Shown here in pieces: positions 15,447 to 23,607 of a stretch of 35,095 nucleotides of DNA (within the stretch, counting starts at the first letter, position 1; each line of letters begins with the position of its first letter). The DNA is from Dehalococcoidia bacterium. GTDB taxonomy: Bacteria; Chloroflexota; Dehalococcoidia; Bin125. The notes under the pieces are model-generated. The model saw only the letters and a list, made by a program, of their open reading frames with translations. It searched no databases and was not told the origin of the DNA. Where the stretch lies: positions 1 through 35,095 of the forward strand of contig JAJDZG010000053.1 in NCBI GenBank assembly GCA_022824765.1, given 5' to 3'. The position numbers were made by a program, and so were the translations under genes.

Positions 15447-16600
15447 TCGTCGGAGCCGGTCCGGGCGGATCGACGGCCGCCTACGACTTGGCCGGCCGGG
15501 GCGCGCGTGTGCTGCTGCTGGACCGCGCCCGCTTCCCGCGCGACAAGCCCTGCGGCGGCGGCGTCTTGCTCTCGGCTGTGCGATTGCTTCCCTACTCACT
15601 CGATCCGGTCACCGAACAGACCATCACGGCCTTCCGGGTCCGATATCAGCGCCGATGGCAGTTCGAGCATCGCTACCACGAACCGCTCGCCATCATGACC
15701 CAACGATCGAGGCTCGACGCTTTCATGGCCGAGCAAGCGGCGGGCGTCGGTGCGGAGTTTCGCGACGCATCACCAGTGCGGCAGATCGAAGGCACGACGA
15801 TTACGCTCGCGAGCGGCGACGTGCACGAGGCGGAAGCGATCATCGCCGCCGACGGCGCCAACGGCGTCGTGCGTCGCGCGCTCGGCCTGCCGCGACTTCG
15901 GGCGGCGGTCGCGCTGGAGGGCAACGCGCTGCGCGACGGAGAGTCGGCCGCCCAGCGTTGGACTGACGCGGTGGGACTCGAGCTCGGCACGATGCCGAGC
16001 GGATATGGGTGGGTCTTCCCAAAGGGCGACCATTGCAACGTGGGACTAGGTGGCGCGCCCGCTGCAGGTCCGACGCTGCGCCACGAGCTGGCGGATTATG
16101 CGAACTGCGAGTCGTTTGCGTCGGACGCCTTGACCGATCTGCGTGGACACCACTTGCCGCTGCGCGACTCGGACAGCGCGCTGTTCCACGATCGGACGGC
16201 GTTCGTCGGAGACGCGGCGGGTTTGATCGATCCTCTGTCGGGCGAGGGCATCGGCAACGCCATTCGCAGCGGTCAGCTGGCGGCGGAAGCCTCGGGTCGC
16301 GTGCTTGGCGGACGCGCCGACGATCTGTCTGGCTACCGCGGTGCGGTCTTGCGCGAGATCGAACCGGACTTGCGGGTCGCGCGGCAGCTGCAGGCGTTGT
16401 TCCACCTGACACCCTGGCCCTACGTGCAGCTGCTGCGGCATTCGAATCGCTTCTGGACCGCGTTCTGCCGGATTGTGCGCGGCGAGTCCAGCTACAGCGG
16501 CCTGCAGGCTCAGATTGGGCCGGGCAAGTACCTGGTTGAGGCAGCGGCCAGTCTGGCCGATCGGCGTCTGCGCCGCGCGGCGCGGTGGCAGACGGACTAG
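15422..16600 (+). CDS. Geranylgeranyl reductase family FAD-dependent oxidoreductase
   Basis: 392 aa. N-terminal FAD motif VVGAGPGGSTAAYDLAGRGA (GAGPGG at 11-16), the substrate-side PCGGGV at about 43-48, and the second FAD site AFVGDAAGLIDPLSGEGIG near residue 258. This family saturates isoprenoid chains of lipids, chlorophyll tails or menaquinone. The N-terminus MAQRWDAIVV begins within the last 25 bases of plsY, implying translational coupling. Coupling to a membrane lipid acyltransferase points to lipid or quinone-chain reduction at the membrane, but the substrate is unproven. Its stop overlaps the stop of the minus-strand ferredoxin reductase-like gene by four bases. Confidence 0.9.
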   Translation: MAQRWDAIVVGAGPGGSTAAYDLAGRGARVLLLDRARFPRDKPCGGGVLLSAVRLLPYSLDPVTEQTITAFRVRYQRRWQFEHRYHEPLAIMTQRSRLDAFMAEQAAGVGAEFRDASPVRQIEGTTITLASGDVHEAEAIIAADGANGVVRRALGLPRLRAAVALEGNALRDGESAAQRWTDAVGLELGTMPSGYGWVFPKGDHCNVGLGGAPAAGPTLRHELADYANCESFASDALTDLRGHHLPLRDSDSALFHDRTAFVGDAAGLIDPLSGEGIGNAIRSGQLAAEASGRVLGGRADDLSGYRGAVLREIEPDLRVARQLQALFHLTPWPYVQLLRHSNRFWTAFCRIVRGESSYSGLQAQIGPGKYLVEAAASLADRRLRRAARWQTD

Positions 16601-17832
16601 GACTCGATCTCGCGCGCCGTCTCGATCGCTTCTGTCCATGTCGTGCGGTCTCGGATCATGGACTGATAGCGCCGCAGCATCCTGGGCCAGCTGACGCTGA
16701 CGACGCCGGTCAGGTAGCCGCGCAGCCCGTAGAGGGCGGTGAAGCGGTTGCTCTCCAGGCTGCCGTGGACCAGCTGGTACTGGTCGCGGGGGCTGGTCAG
16801 GCCGGATGCCATGATGCTCAGTCCGTGCTGGTCGGACCAGAAGTAGGGCACGGGCGAGAACGGCTCCAACGGCTGGCCGCGCGACTCGAGCAGCAAGTTG
16901 CGAGCGGCCGCCATGCCTTGCTCGACGGCGTTGGTCCAGTGCTCGATCCGCATCGTTCGTTGCGGGTCGGCGTAGGCGAATGGTCCGAACAGGCCATTCG
17001 GCCAGCGGGCGACGTCGCCGGCGGCGAAGACGCCCGGCGCCGCGCGGCAGTATTGATCGCAGATGACGCCGTCGCCGATCGTGAGGCCAGAGTCGGCCAG
17101 CCACTCCACATTGGGCCGCACGCCGATCCCGACAACCACCGTGTCGGCTGCGATCTGGGTGCCGTCGGAGAGCTCGACACTCTCGACCCGCGGTCCGCCG
17201 TGCAGCGCGGACACCGATGTGTCGAACCGCATGTCCACGCCAGCGTCCGCGTGCAGCCCGCGCGCCCACTGCGACAGCTCTTCGCCCAGCGGTCCGAGCA
17301 TCGGACCAGACTGCGCCTCGACGATCGTCACGTCGAGCCCGCGTGCCGTGGCCGACGAGGCCACCTCCGCACCGATGAAGCCCGCGCCGATCACGACGAG
17401 CGGGCCGCCACGGGCGATGTCGTCGCGGATGTGGCCCGCGTCAGCGATCGAGCGCAGGGTGTGCACGCCCTGCAGATCATGACCGAACGGCAGCGACAGC
17501 GCTCGCGCGCCTGTCGCGATGATGAGGCCGTCAAACGGGGTTGTCTGCCCGTCATCGAGACGGAGCCGCTTCGCATCGAGGTCTAGCGCCTGAGCGGTCG
17601 TCCCCGTCCGAAAGGCCAGATTCAGAGCGGCCAACTCGTCGTCGGGTCGGAGCGGCAACCGATCCAGGTCCCATTCACCGGTCAGCAGCTGCTTGGAGAG
17701 CGGTGGTCGGTCGTAGGGGAGATTCGGTTCGTCTCCGATGATCTCGATGTCGCCGTTCCAGCCCTCGGCGCGCAGCGTTTCTGCGGCGTTGAGGCCTGCC
17801 AGCGACGCTCCGACGATGACGATTTTTTCCAT
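16597..17832 (-). CDS. NAD(P)/FAD-dependent ferredoxin reductase-like oxidoreductase
   Basis: 411 aa with two dinucleotide folds: FAD at IVIVGASLAGLNAAETL (8-13) and the NAD(H) fold VVIGAGFIGAEVAS (149-154), followed by a Glu in TIVEAQ that favours NADH. The GVFAAGDVARWPNG motif closes the FAD domain and the C-terminus has RFTALYGLRGYLTGVVSV. This is the rhodocoxin/putidaredoxin reductase group, which passes electrons from NADH to a ferredoxin for a P450 or dioxygenase. No ferredoxin or P450 gene is in this window. TAGGCT lies exactly six bases before the ATG and there is no ribosome site, again suggesting a leaderless transcript. Start and length are normal. Confidence 0.93.
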   Translation of the reverse strand: MEKIVIVGASLAGLNAAETLRAEGWNGDIEIIGDEPNLPYDRPPLSKQLLTGEWDLDRLPLRPDDELAALNLAFRTGTTAQALDLDAKRLRLDDGQTTPFDGLIIATGARALSLPFGHDLQGVHTLRSIADAGHIRDDIARGGPLVVIGAGFIGAEVASSATARGLDVTIVEAQSGPMLGPLGEELSQWARGLHADAGVDMRFDTSVSALHGGPRVESVELSDGTQIAADTVVVGIGVRPNVEWLADSGLTIGDGVICDQYCRAAPGVFAAGDVARWPNGLFGPFAYADPQRTMRIEHWTNAVEQGMAAARNLLLESRGQPLEPFSPVPYFWSDQHGLSIMASGLTSPRDQYQLVHGSLESNRFTALYGLRGYLTGVVSVSWPRMLRRYQSMIRDRTTWTEAIETAREIES

Positions 17833-17838
17833 GTCGAG

Positions 17839-17844
17839 AGCCTA
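17839..17844 (-). promoter_or_regulatory. Candidate leaderless -10 element, TAGGCT
   Basis: TAGGCT on the minus strand ends six bases before the ATG at 17832. The same hexamer is found ahead of other genes in this window (12815, 25679, 28877). Confidence 0.45.
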
Positions 17845-17917
17845 ACGGGGCGTCAATGGTGACCTTCGGTATTATGGATGCATTGATACAGAATTCACGC
17901 ACCAGAAGGAGCGCGAC

Positions 17918-18775
17918 ATGGGCAAGATGGACGGCCAGGTAGCAATCGTGACCGGCGCGAGCCGCGGCATTGGGGCGGCGATTGCTGAGTGTTTCGCGGC
18001 CGAGGGCGCGAAGGTCATCGCCACGGCGCGCACCCTGCAGGAGGGCACGCACCCGCTGCCGGGCTCGCTCGAGATGACGATCCAGAACATCAAGGACGCT
18101 GGCGGCGAGGCCACCGCCGTCGCTGGCAACGTCTCGGAGTACGACGAGTGCGAAGGTATTGTGCAGGCCTGCATTGACACGTACGGCCAGCCGGACGTGC
18201 TCGTCAACAACGCGGCGCTGACCTACTTCATCCCCGTCAAGGACTTTCCGGTCAACCGCTGGCTGCGCTCGACTGCGGTCAACTTTCACGGCCCGTTCTA
18301 CATGAGCCAGCTGTGCCTGAACATGGGCGGCATGATCGAGCGGGGCTCGGGCGCGATCGTCAACGTATCCTCCGCCGCGGCGATCGGCCCCGGCCGCGGA
18401 CCGTACGAGGGCGACGGTGGCGGCGGCACGCTCTATGGCGCGGAAAAGGCCGCGCTCGAGCGCTTCACGCAGGGCCTCGCTTCGGAAGTGCACCAGTACG
18501 GCGTGTCGGTCACCTGCTACAGCCCGTCCCAGATTGTGCCCACGCCGGGCGTCGTCCACCATCGACTGATGGAAGGCCGCGACCCGAACGACGCTGAGTC
18601 GGTGGAGATCATGGCGCAGGCGGCGCTGCTGCTGGCGACTGAGCCGATCGACAAGGTCTCGGGCCGCGTCACGTACTCGCAGGAGATTCTGAAGGAGTTC
18701 GGCTGGGACATGGGCGACAAGACGCCGGCCGGCACGGGCATCACGACGCCGGGTTCTGGCTACTCTCAGATCTAG
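17918..18775 (+). CDS. Short-chain dehydrogenase/reductase (SDR)
   Basis: 285 aa classical SDR. The cofactor motif is TGASRGIGAAIAECF, the structural motif NNAA follows VLVNNAAL, and the catalytic set is Ser in VNVSSAAA with Tyr and Lys in LYGAEKAALERF. An insert of about 12 residues (GPGRGPYEGDGGGG) sits between Ser and Tyr, beyond the usual spacing, so the substrate pocket lid may differ. AAGGAG six bases before the ATG gives the start. TATTAT (17870-17875) may be its -10. The family mostly oxidises or reduces secondary alcohols with NAD(P); the substrate is not readable. Divergent from the ferredoxin reductase-like gene. Confidence 0.92.
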   Translation: MGKMDGQVAIVTGASRGIGAAIAECFAAEGAKVIATARTLQEGTHPLPGSLEMTIQNIKDAGGEATAVAGNVSEYDECEGIVQACIDTYGQPDVLVNNAALTYFIPVKDFPVNRWLRSTAVNFHGPFYMSQLCLNMGGMIERGSGAIVNVSSAAAIGPGRGPYEGDGGGGTLYGAEKAALERFTQGLASEVHQYGVSVTCYSPSQIVPTPGVVHHRLMEGRDPNDAESVEIMAQAALLLATEPIDKVSGRVTYSQEILKEFGWDMGDKTPAGTGITTPGSGYSQI

Positions 18776-18815
18776 CTGGCTCCACCGGGATTGCTGGTCT
18801 CAGCGAGATTGCACT

Positions 18816-18830
18816 GGCCGCGCGGCGGCC
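18816..18830 (+). terminator. Short GC hairpin after the SDR gene
   Basis: GGCCGC-GCG-GCGGCC forms a 6-bp stem 40 bases after the SDR stop, followed by CTTGATT rather than a T-run. Termination is possible but weakly supported. Confidence 0.25.
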
Positions 18831-18848
18831 CTTGATTGCGACATTGTC

Positions 18849-20057
18849 GTGCCTCAGGCGGACGTCGAACGCGTAGAAGCTTGGTTCAACAACGGAGATT
18901 TGCTGCACCCGTTCGAGGGCGATGCGCCGCCCTCGACGGTTGACCTCGCGCGGGCCGTCGCCAATGTCGGCGGCGTGCCGCTCGCCTCGGATGACGCGCG
19001 CGCAGCGGAGCTCGTCGAGCGCATCGGGCGAGATCGGCCGCTGCTGTTTGTGGTGGTTGATGGTCTCGGCTGCGCATTCTGCGGCCGCACTCGGCCCGAC
19101 GGACTGCTGGCGAACGCAGAACACGTCCAGCTGCGGGCGGTGTTCCCATCGACGACTGCCGCTGCGCTGACGACGATCGCGACCGGCGCGTGGCCCTCGC
19201 AGCACGCGGTGATTGCCTGGAACACCCACCTGCATGAACGCGGCCTGACTGCGACGATCCTGCCGTTTGTCGAGCAACGGTCGGAGCGGCCGCTGCAAGA
19301 GTTTGGCGTGCTGCCGGAGGAAGCGTTTAGCTATCCGTCGCGGTTGGCGTCAATCTCCACACAGCTGCGCACGTACCACCCACGAAAGATCGCTGAGAGC
19401 GAGTTCACCACGTACGGACGGGGTCGCTGGAACACCGATCCGTTCGACGCGTTGCAGGACGCCGTCGAAGTTGTCGTACGGCGTCTGTCATCGGACGATC
19501 GGCCCGGCGTCCACTATCTGTACCTGCCGATGGTCGACGCGGCATCGCACCGAACGGGGCCGGATGGCGCGGACACGCAGCGCGCGTTGGAAGCGGTCGA
19601 CAACGCACTGACCTTGATTCAGGAGCGGCTCGACGGCCGCGCGCGGATTGCGGTCACTCCGGACCACGGCGAGCTGCACGTCGCCAAGCGACACAAGTCC
19701 GTCATTCTGCCCGACGACGCGCTGTTGGACGATCTGCACACGACGCCTTTTGGCGAGCCACGCGTGCCGATGTTCTGTGTCCGTCGGGGGCGCTCAGCGT
19801 CGTTTGAGTCAGCGTTCCGGCAGCGATGGGGCGCCAACTGGGCGTTGCTCAGCCGTCGCGAGTGCGAGGAGCTGCAGCTGTTCGGACCCGGCCGTCTGTC
19901 CGAGCGGACGGCGAGCCGGATCGGCACGCACATCGCCATTTCGGCCGAACCGAACATCATCACACACGGCGAGGCGGGCAATCCGCAAGACCGACTGATC
20001 GGCCATCACGCGGGCTTGCGTGCGGAGGAGATGGAGATTCCGCTCCTGCTGGCCTGA
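18849..20057 (+). CDS. Alkaline phosphatase superfamily protein (type I phosphodiesterase/nucleotide pyrophosphatase-like)
   Basis: 402 aa, GTG start. Metal and active-site motifs are complete: LLFVVVDGLGCAF near residue 65 (first Asp), nucleophile in FPSTTAAALTTIATGAWPSQ (Thr or Ser), MVDAASHRTG (Asp and His), TPDHGEL (Asp-His) and a final GHHAGL His. These place it in the nucleotide pyrophosphatase/phosphodiesterase branch rather than PhoA. There is no signal peptide, so a cytoplasmic role is implied, unlike many secreted relatives. It could cleave phosphodiesters, pyrophosphates or phosphonates. The start is uncertain: no clear ribosome site precedes the GTG. Stand-alone, tail-to-tail with the alcohol dehydrogenase gene. 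Confidence 0.85.
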   Translation: MPQADVERVEAWFNNGDLLHPFEGDAPPSTVDLARAVANVGGVPLASDDARAAELVERIGRDRPLLFVVVDGLGCAFCGRTRPDGLLANAEHVQLRAVFPSTTAAALTTIATGAWPSQHAVIAWNTHLHERGLTATILPFVEQRSERPLQEFGVLPEEAFSYPSRLASISTQLRTYHPRKIAESEFTTYGRGRWNTDPFDALQDAVEVVVRRLSSDDRPGVHYLYLPMVDAASHRTGPDGADTQRALEAVDNALTLIQERLDGRARIAVTPDHGELHVAKRHKSVILPDDALLDDLHTTPFGEPRVPMFCVRRGRSASFESAFRQRWGANWALLSRRECEELQLFGPGRLSERTASRIGTHIAISAEPNIITHGEAGNPQDRLIGHHAGLRAEEMEIPLLLA

Positions 20058-20078
20058 CCGGCGCGCGATGCGGTTCGA

Positions 20079-21185
20079 TTAGTCGTTGAACTCCATGATG
20101 GCGCGGCCGAAGATTTCGCCGTGCTCGAGCGCGGTTGTGGCTTCGTTGATCTGGCCGATGGTGAAGCGTTCGGTGACCATCGCGTCGAGGTCGAGCGCGC
20201 CGTCATCAGCCCAGGCGAGGAACATTGGGAAGTCACGGTCGGGTCGGCAGCTGCCGCCGATTGAGCCGATGTACTTCTTTTCGTTGATCAGCATGCCGCG
20301 CATGTCGGTCTCGCTGAAGCTGACGCCCGATTGCGGCACGCCGACTAGGACGGCGGTTCCGCCGGTCTCGGCGCCGAGCACGCCGGGCCGCACCGCCTGC
20401 AATATCTGGTTCATCGTGATCTCACGGCCGATGCAGTCGAAGGCGAAATCGACGCCCGAGACGGCCTCGCCGAAGCTGGTCACGAGGCCGGACTGGGTCA
20501 GCGCGTGGATCTGCTCGATGGCGTCGCCGCCGGAGGCGTTGACGCCGATCGTCGCGCCGAAGCGTTTGGCGAACTCGAGCTTCTCCTCGTCGAGGTCGAC
20601 GGCGATGATCGGGTCCGCGCCGACGACTGAGGCAGCGACAACCGCTGACAGTCCCACGCCGCCGACGCCGAAGACGGCGACGCTCTGCCCCGCGCGCACG
20701 GCGGCCGTGTTGTAGACGGCGCCGGAGCCGGTCAACACGGCGCAGCCGATGATCGAAGTGACATCGCGGCGGGTGTCCTGCGGCACTTTGACGATGTACT
20801 TTTCGTCGGCGATCGTCGTGTCCGCCCAGGTGAAGACGTTGCGCGTGGTGGCGGTCCGCCCGTTCGGCCGTTCGACGACAATCGGGTCAACCTCGCGGGT
20901 GGCGGTTTCGGCGTTCCTGGGCACCCAGGTGACGAAGACGACATCGCCGACCGCCACGTTGGTGACCTGCGCGCCGACCTTGATCACTTCACCCGTCGCC
21001 TCGTGGCCGAGAATCTGGTCGCCGACGCGCGGATTGTGCATTTGGTGCAGCTGTGAGTGGCAGATGCCCGACGCATACTGGCGCACGACCACCTGGAAGT
21101 CGGACGGATCTGGCAGGTTGACGTGTTCCACGGCCAGCGGCTCGTCGGCCTCAGGCAGAAACACCACGCGCGCGGGAGTTGGCAT
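20079..21185 (-). CDS. Zinc-dependent alcohol dehydrogenase (class III-like MDR)
   Basis: 368 aa. Catalytic zinc ligands are C42 (SGICHSQLHQ), H61 and E62 (LGHEATGEVIKVG), and a later Cys in IIGCAVLTGSGA that marks the class III-like branch. The NAD fold is VAVFGVGGVGLSAVVAAS, with acidic VDLDEEKLEFA. The structural-zinc cysteines are missing (between about 85 and 115). An N-terminal MPTPARVVFLPEADEPLAVE fits the family start. The sequence before the ATG is rich in AG (GAGAGAG), a weak ribosome site. Reduces or oxidises alcohols and aldehydes; substrate unknown. It is divergent from the 16S rRNA methyltransferase gene. Confidence 0.92.
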   Translation of the reverse strand: MPTPARVVFLPEADEPLAVEHVNLPDPSDFQVVVRQYASGICHSQLHQMHNPRVGDQILGHEATGEVIKVGAQVTNVAVGDVVFVTWVPRNAETATREVDPIVVERPNGRTATTRNVFTWADTTIADEKYIVKVPQDTRRDVTSIIGCAVLTGSGAVYNTAAVRAGQSVAVFGVGGVGLSAVVAASVVGADPIIAVDLDEEKLEFAKRFGATIGVNASGGDAIEQIHALTQSGLVTSFGEAVSGVDFAFDCIGREITMNQILQAVRPGVLGAETGGTAVLVGVPQSGVSFSETDMRGMLINEKKYIGSIGGSCRPDRDFPMFLAWADDGALDLDAMVTERFTIGQINEATTALEHGEIFGRAIMEFND

Positions 21186-21245
21186 TGGTTGGTTGCTCTC
21201 TCTACGAGTCGTTTACTCGTCGTCTACTCGGTGTATGGCAGATTC

Positions 21246-21251
21246 TAGTCT
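21246..21251 (+). promoter_or_regulatory. Candidate leaderless -10 element, TAGTCT
   Basis: TAGTCT ends six bases before the GTG at 21258. This spacing supports 21258 over the slightly earlier GTG at 21252 as the true start. Confidence 0.4.
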
Positions 21252-21257
21252 GTGGGA

Positions 21258-21872
21258 GTGGAGATCATCACGCGGCGCGGCTCAGAGCAGATGGACGCGG
21301 CAGCATTCCGCGCCGTGCGCACGCAGTACACGTCGACGCTGGTCGATCTCGGCACGGGCGACGGCGCGTGGCCGCGTCGATTCGCGCGCGAGCATCCGCA
21401 GCTGCTTGCCGTGGGGATTGATTCCGATCGAGGGTCGTTGCGCGAAGCCGCGCGCATGGCAGAGCGCAAGCCGGCGCGCGGCGGGGCTCCGAATGCGTTG
21501 TTCGTCGCCGCCGCGGCCGAGTCGTTGCCGAGCGAGCTGTCCGGCGCGGCCGACTGGCTGACGATCTACTTCCCGTGGTCGGCGCTGCTGGCGCTGGTCC
21601 TGCGGGGCGACCCGCGGGTCAGCGAGATGCTGATCCACACGGCGGCAGCACGTGCCAGGCTCAGCATCGTGCTCAACGCCGAAGCCGTCCCCGACGGATT
21701 CGATCTGCCCACGCCCGAGTCGCTGCGGCGCTCGCTCGCTGATCCGCTGGCCGCGGCCGCATTCAGGATCACCAGCTGCGGCTGGACCAGCGAGCCTCCG
21801 CCCACCACATGGTCAGGAAGGCTAGTCAAGGGCAGCGGTCGTCAGCTGATCGGTCTGCAGGCGTTGCGGTAG
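21258..21872 (+). CDS. KamB/NpmA-like 16S rRNA (adenine(1408)-N1)-methyltransferase homologue
   Basis: 204 aa. The SAM motif is TLVDLGTGDGAWPRRFAREHP (29-36) and the acidic ribose-binding IDSDRGSLREA follows. The stretch ARMAERKPARGGAPNALFVAA, then ESLPSELSGAADWLTIYFPW and SALLALVLRG, is the signature of the Kam family that methylates A1408 in the decoding site and blocks aminoglycosides such as kanamycin and apramycin. Kam proteins are about 200-220 aa, which matches. Start chosen at GTG 21258 because of its TAGTCT six bases ahead. Whether this one acts as a resistance enzyme or modifies rRNA for another purpose is unknown. No drug-biosynthesis genes accompany it. Confidence 0.82.
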   Translation: MEIITRRGSEQMDAAAFRAVRTQYTSTLVDLGTGDGAWPRRFAREHPQLLAVGIDSDRGSLREAARMAERKPARGGAPNALFVAAAAESLPSELSGAADWLTIYFPWSALLALVLRGDPRVSEMLIHTAAARARLSIVLNAEAVPDGFDLPTPESLRRSLADPLAAAAFRITSCGWTSEPPPTTWSGRLVKGSGRQLIGLQALR

Positions 21873-21895
21873 AGTTCACGGCAAATGAGCGTGTC

Positions 21896-22102
21896 ATGAG
21901 CAGCAGAACCTCGGACGACTGGTGGTCGAGCGGATCGATGTCTGCACGCTTGGTGTCTGCCTTGTCAGGCGTACCGCGCCGCAGGCTCAAGGGGTGGCGT
22001 CGATCGGGAATCGTCAGCGCGTATGACCTGCCACTGGAAACGGTTGAACGAGTCATTGCGTTCGAGCGCGAGCTTGAGTGGTATGCGTCTGCTGCTGGAT
22101 AG
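21896..22102 (+). CDS. Small MerR-like helix-turn-helix protein, 68 aa
   Basis: A short frame with a probable winged-helix segment: SARLVSALSGVPRRRLKGWR, then RSGIVSAYDLPLETVERVIA and a final FERELEWYASAAG. The pattern resembles the MerR N-terminus (sampling a helix, then LxxWxRxGI), but the second-helix signature is imperfect and the effector part is absent. It begins 23 bases after the rRNA methyltransferase stop. There is no strong ribosome site, and codon use looks like its neighbours. It could be a real small regulator or an accidental frame. Lower confidence than the neighbours. Confidence 0.42.
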   Translation: MSSRTSDDWWSSGSMSARLVSALSGVPRRRLKGWRRSGIVSAYDLPLETVERVIAFERELEWYASAAG

Positions 22103-22143
22103 CGTTGAGGCGTCCCTCCGGGAAGTTGACGATTAGCGTCCGT

Positions 22144-22851
22144 TCAGCCCTTTTGGCCTGTGTGCAGGGCGACTGCTCCCATGGATAGGCGACGGTAGGA
22201 CACGTTGGAGAGGCCGGCTTGCTCGATCATTTTGGCTAACTCGTCGGCGGTTGGGTAGCCGTCCAATGAGTTGGGCAGGTAGCGATACGCCGAGCGGTCG
22301 CCGGAGACCAGGCCGGCCACACGCGTCACGCCTTGCTCGAATCCGAGCCGCAGCACGTTGCCCCACACGGTGTCTGGTGGGTGCGTGATGTCCAGCGCGA
22401 CGAGGCGTCCGTTGGGGCGCAGGACCCGGGCCATTTCGTGGAGGGCGGCGGACAGGTCGGGCAGATTTCTCAGTACGAAGGCTGAGGCGACCACATCGAC
22501 GGACGAGTCGGGAACGGGCAGGCGGTGAGCGTCGGCCACCAGGTAGTGGATGCGATCCGATCCGTACTTGGCGTTGGCTCTGTGCAACATGGCGGCGGAG
22601 ACGTCGAGGGCGGCGACCTCGCGCGCGCCTTGACGGCGAAACTCAGCGCTGAGATCACCGGTGCCTGATCCAAGGTCGAGCACCAGCGCGTCGCGGGGGG
22701 AGGACATCGATACCGCGATCTGCCGCCAGGCGCCGTCTCGGCCAGCCGTCATCAGGCGATTCATGCGGTCGTAGTGGGGCACCAGCCGCGAGAACATGCC
22801 GCCGATCTCTCGAACCCGCTCGCGGGAGTGGTGGGTGCGGTGCTGGGCCAT
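22144..22851 (-). CDS. menG: Demethylmenaquinone methyltransferase (MenG/UbiE)
   Basis: 235 aa. The UbiE/MenG start MFSRLVPHYDRMNRLMTAGRDGAWR and SAM motif VLDLGSGTGDLSAEFR are present, followed by ALDVSAAML, DAHRLPVPDSSVDVV and the family signature FVLRNLPDLSAALHEMARVLRPNGRL. It adds the methyl group that turns demethylmenaquinone into menaquinone. TACTGT lies exactly six bases before the ATG; no ribosome site is seen. It is divergent from the TetR gene with a palindrome between them. With menB and menA nearby this is a menaquinone locus; a ubiquinone role is unlikely given menB. Confidence 0.93.
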   Translation of the reverse strand: MAQHRTHHSRERVREIGGMFSRLVPHYDRMNRLMTAGRDGAWRQIAVSMSSPRDALVLDLGSGTGDLSAEFRRQGAREVAALDVSAAMLHRANAKYGSDRIHYLVADAHRLPVPDSSVDVVASAFVLRNLPDLSAALHEMARVLRPNGRLVALDITHPPDTVWGNVLRLGFEQGVTRVAGLVSGDRSAYRYLPNSLDGYPTADELAKMIEQAGLSNVSYRRLSMGAVALHTGQKG

Positions 22852-22857
22852 GCTGAT

Positions 22858-22863
22858 ACAGTA
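22858..22863 (-). promoter_or_regulatory. Candidate leaderless -10 element of menG, TACTGT
   Basis: TACTGT on the minus strand ends six bases before the menG ATG at 22851. The palindromic operator candidate starts ten bases upstream, where a bound repressor would block polymerase. Confidence 0.45.
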
Positions 22864-22872
22864 CAGAAACCG

Positions 22873-22886
22873 ACCGACGCGTCGGT
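22873..22886. promoter_or_regulatory. Candidate TetR operator between menG and tetR
   Basis: ACCGACGCGTCGGT is a perfect 14-bp palindrome with partial symmetry extending outward (AAACCG on one side, CGTT on the other). It lies between the divergent menG and tetR starts, beside the menG -10 and 17 bases before the tetR start. TetR-family operators are of this size and position; self-regulation plus control of menG is inferred. Confidence 0.6.
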
Positions 22887-22903
22887 TCGTTGCAGGAGTC
22901 TGT

Positions 22904-23605
22904 GTGACGACGACCTCGAGTCAATCCGTGTCTGCGCCGCGCCAGGCCCGCGCGGTCGAGCGGCGCGCCCAGCTGCTTGACGCCGCGGCGCGGGTCTTCG
23001 CACGGCGCGGCTACGAGCGCGCCCAGATGGAGGAGATCGCTGCGGCCGCCGACACCTCGAAGGGCGGGCTGTACTTTCATTTCCCCAACAAGGAGGCGCT
23101 CGCCGCTGCCGTGATCGGTCGCGCCGGCGATCTGCTGCAGCGTCGCGTGAGCGCCGCGATGTCAGCCGCCGGCACGGATCCGGTCGCGCGCGCGGACGCG
23201 GCGCTGGCGACGCTGGTGCGGACGCTGTCCACCCACCGATCGCTGGCCCGAGTGCTGGCCTCGGAGACCTTGAGCGGGTCAGCGGCGGCGCGTGGCCGCG
23301 CGGGGGAGATTGAGGACGACTTCGTCGCGCTGATCGCGGCCGAGTTGCGAACCGCGCTCGATGCTGGCCGCCTGACGCAGCTGGAAGGCCCATTGGACCC
23401 CGAGCTGACGGCCCGCGCCTGGGTGGGACTTGTGCAATCGATGCTCTCGGCCTGGGCCACCGGACGCATCGACGCACCAATCGAGCGCATCTACCCGGAG
23501 CTGCGGCGTCTGCTGCTACGCAGCGCAGGCGCTCCGCTGGCGCCGGTATCCGATCTGCACACCATGACCGCAGCACAGACCACCGCACAGAACGCAGAGG
23601 AGTGA
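22904..23605 (+). CDS. TetR/AcrR family transcriptional regulator
   Basis: 233 aa. TetR HTH at residues 25-65: [20 protein letters not shown], then [20 protein letters not shown] and ALAAAV. The ligand domain after this is Ala-rich with no family motif I can place. The GTG start at 22904 is preferred: AGGAG precedes it by five bases. A longer frame upstream is in the antisense of menG. Its stop is two bases before the menB start, so it is transcribed with menB and menA. The palindrome at 22873 is its likely binding site. Ligand unknown; acyl-CoA or quinone-type molecules are guesses. A TetR leading a menaquinone operon is uncommon. Confidence 0.9.
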   Translation: MTTTSSQSVSAPRQARAVERRAQLLDAAARVFARRGYERAQMEEIAAAADTSKGGLYFHFPNKEALAAAVIGRAGDLLQRRVSAAMSAAGTDPVARADAALATLVRTLSTHRSLARVLASETLSGSAAARGRAGEIEDDFVALIAAELRTALDAGRLTQLEGPLDPELTARAWVGLVQSMLSAWATGRIDAPIERIYPELRRLLLRSAGAPLAPVSDLHTMTAAQTTAQNAEE

Positions 23606-23607
23606 AC

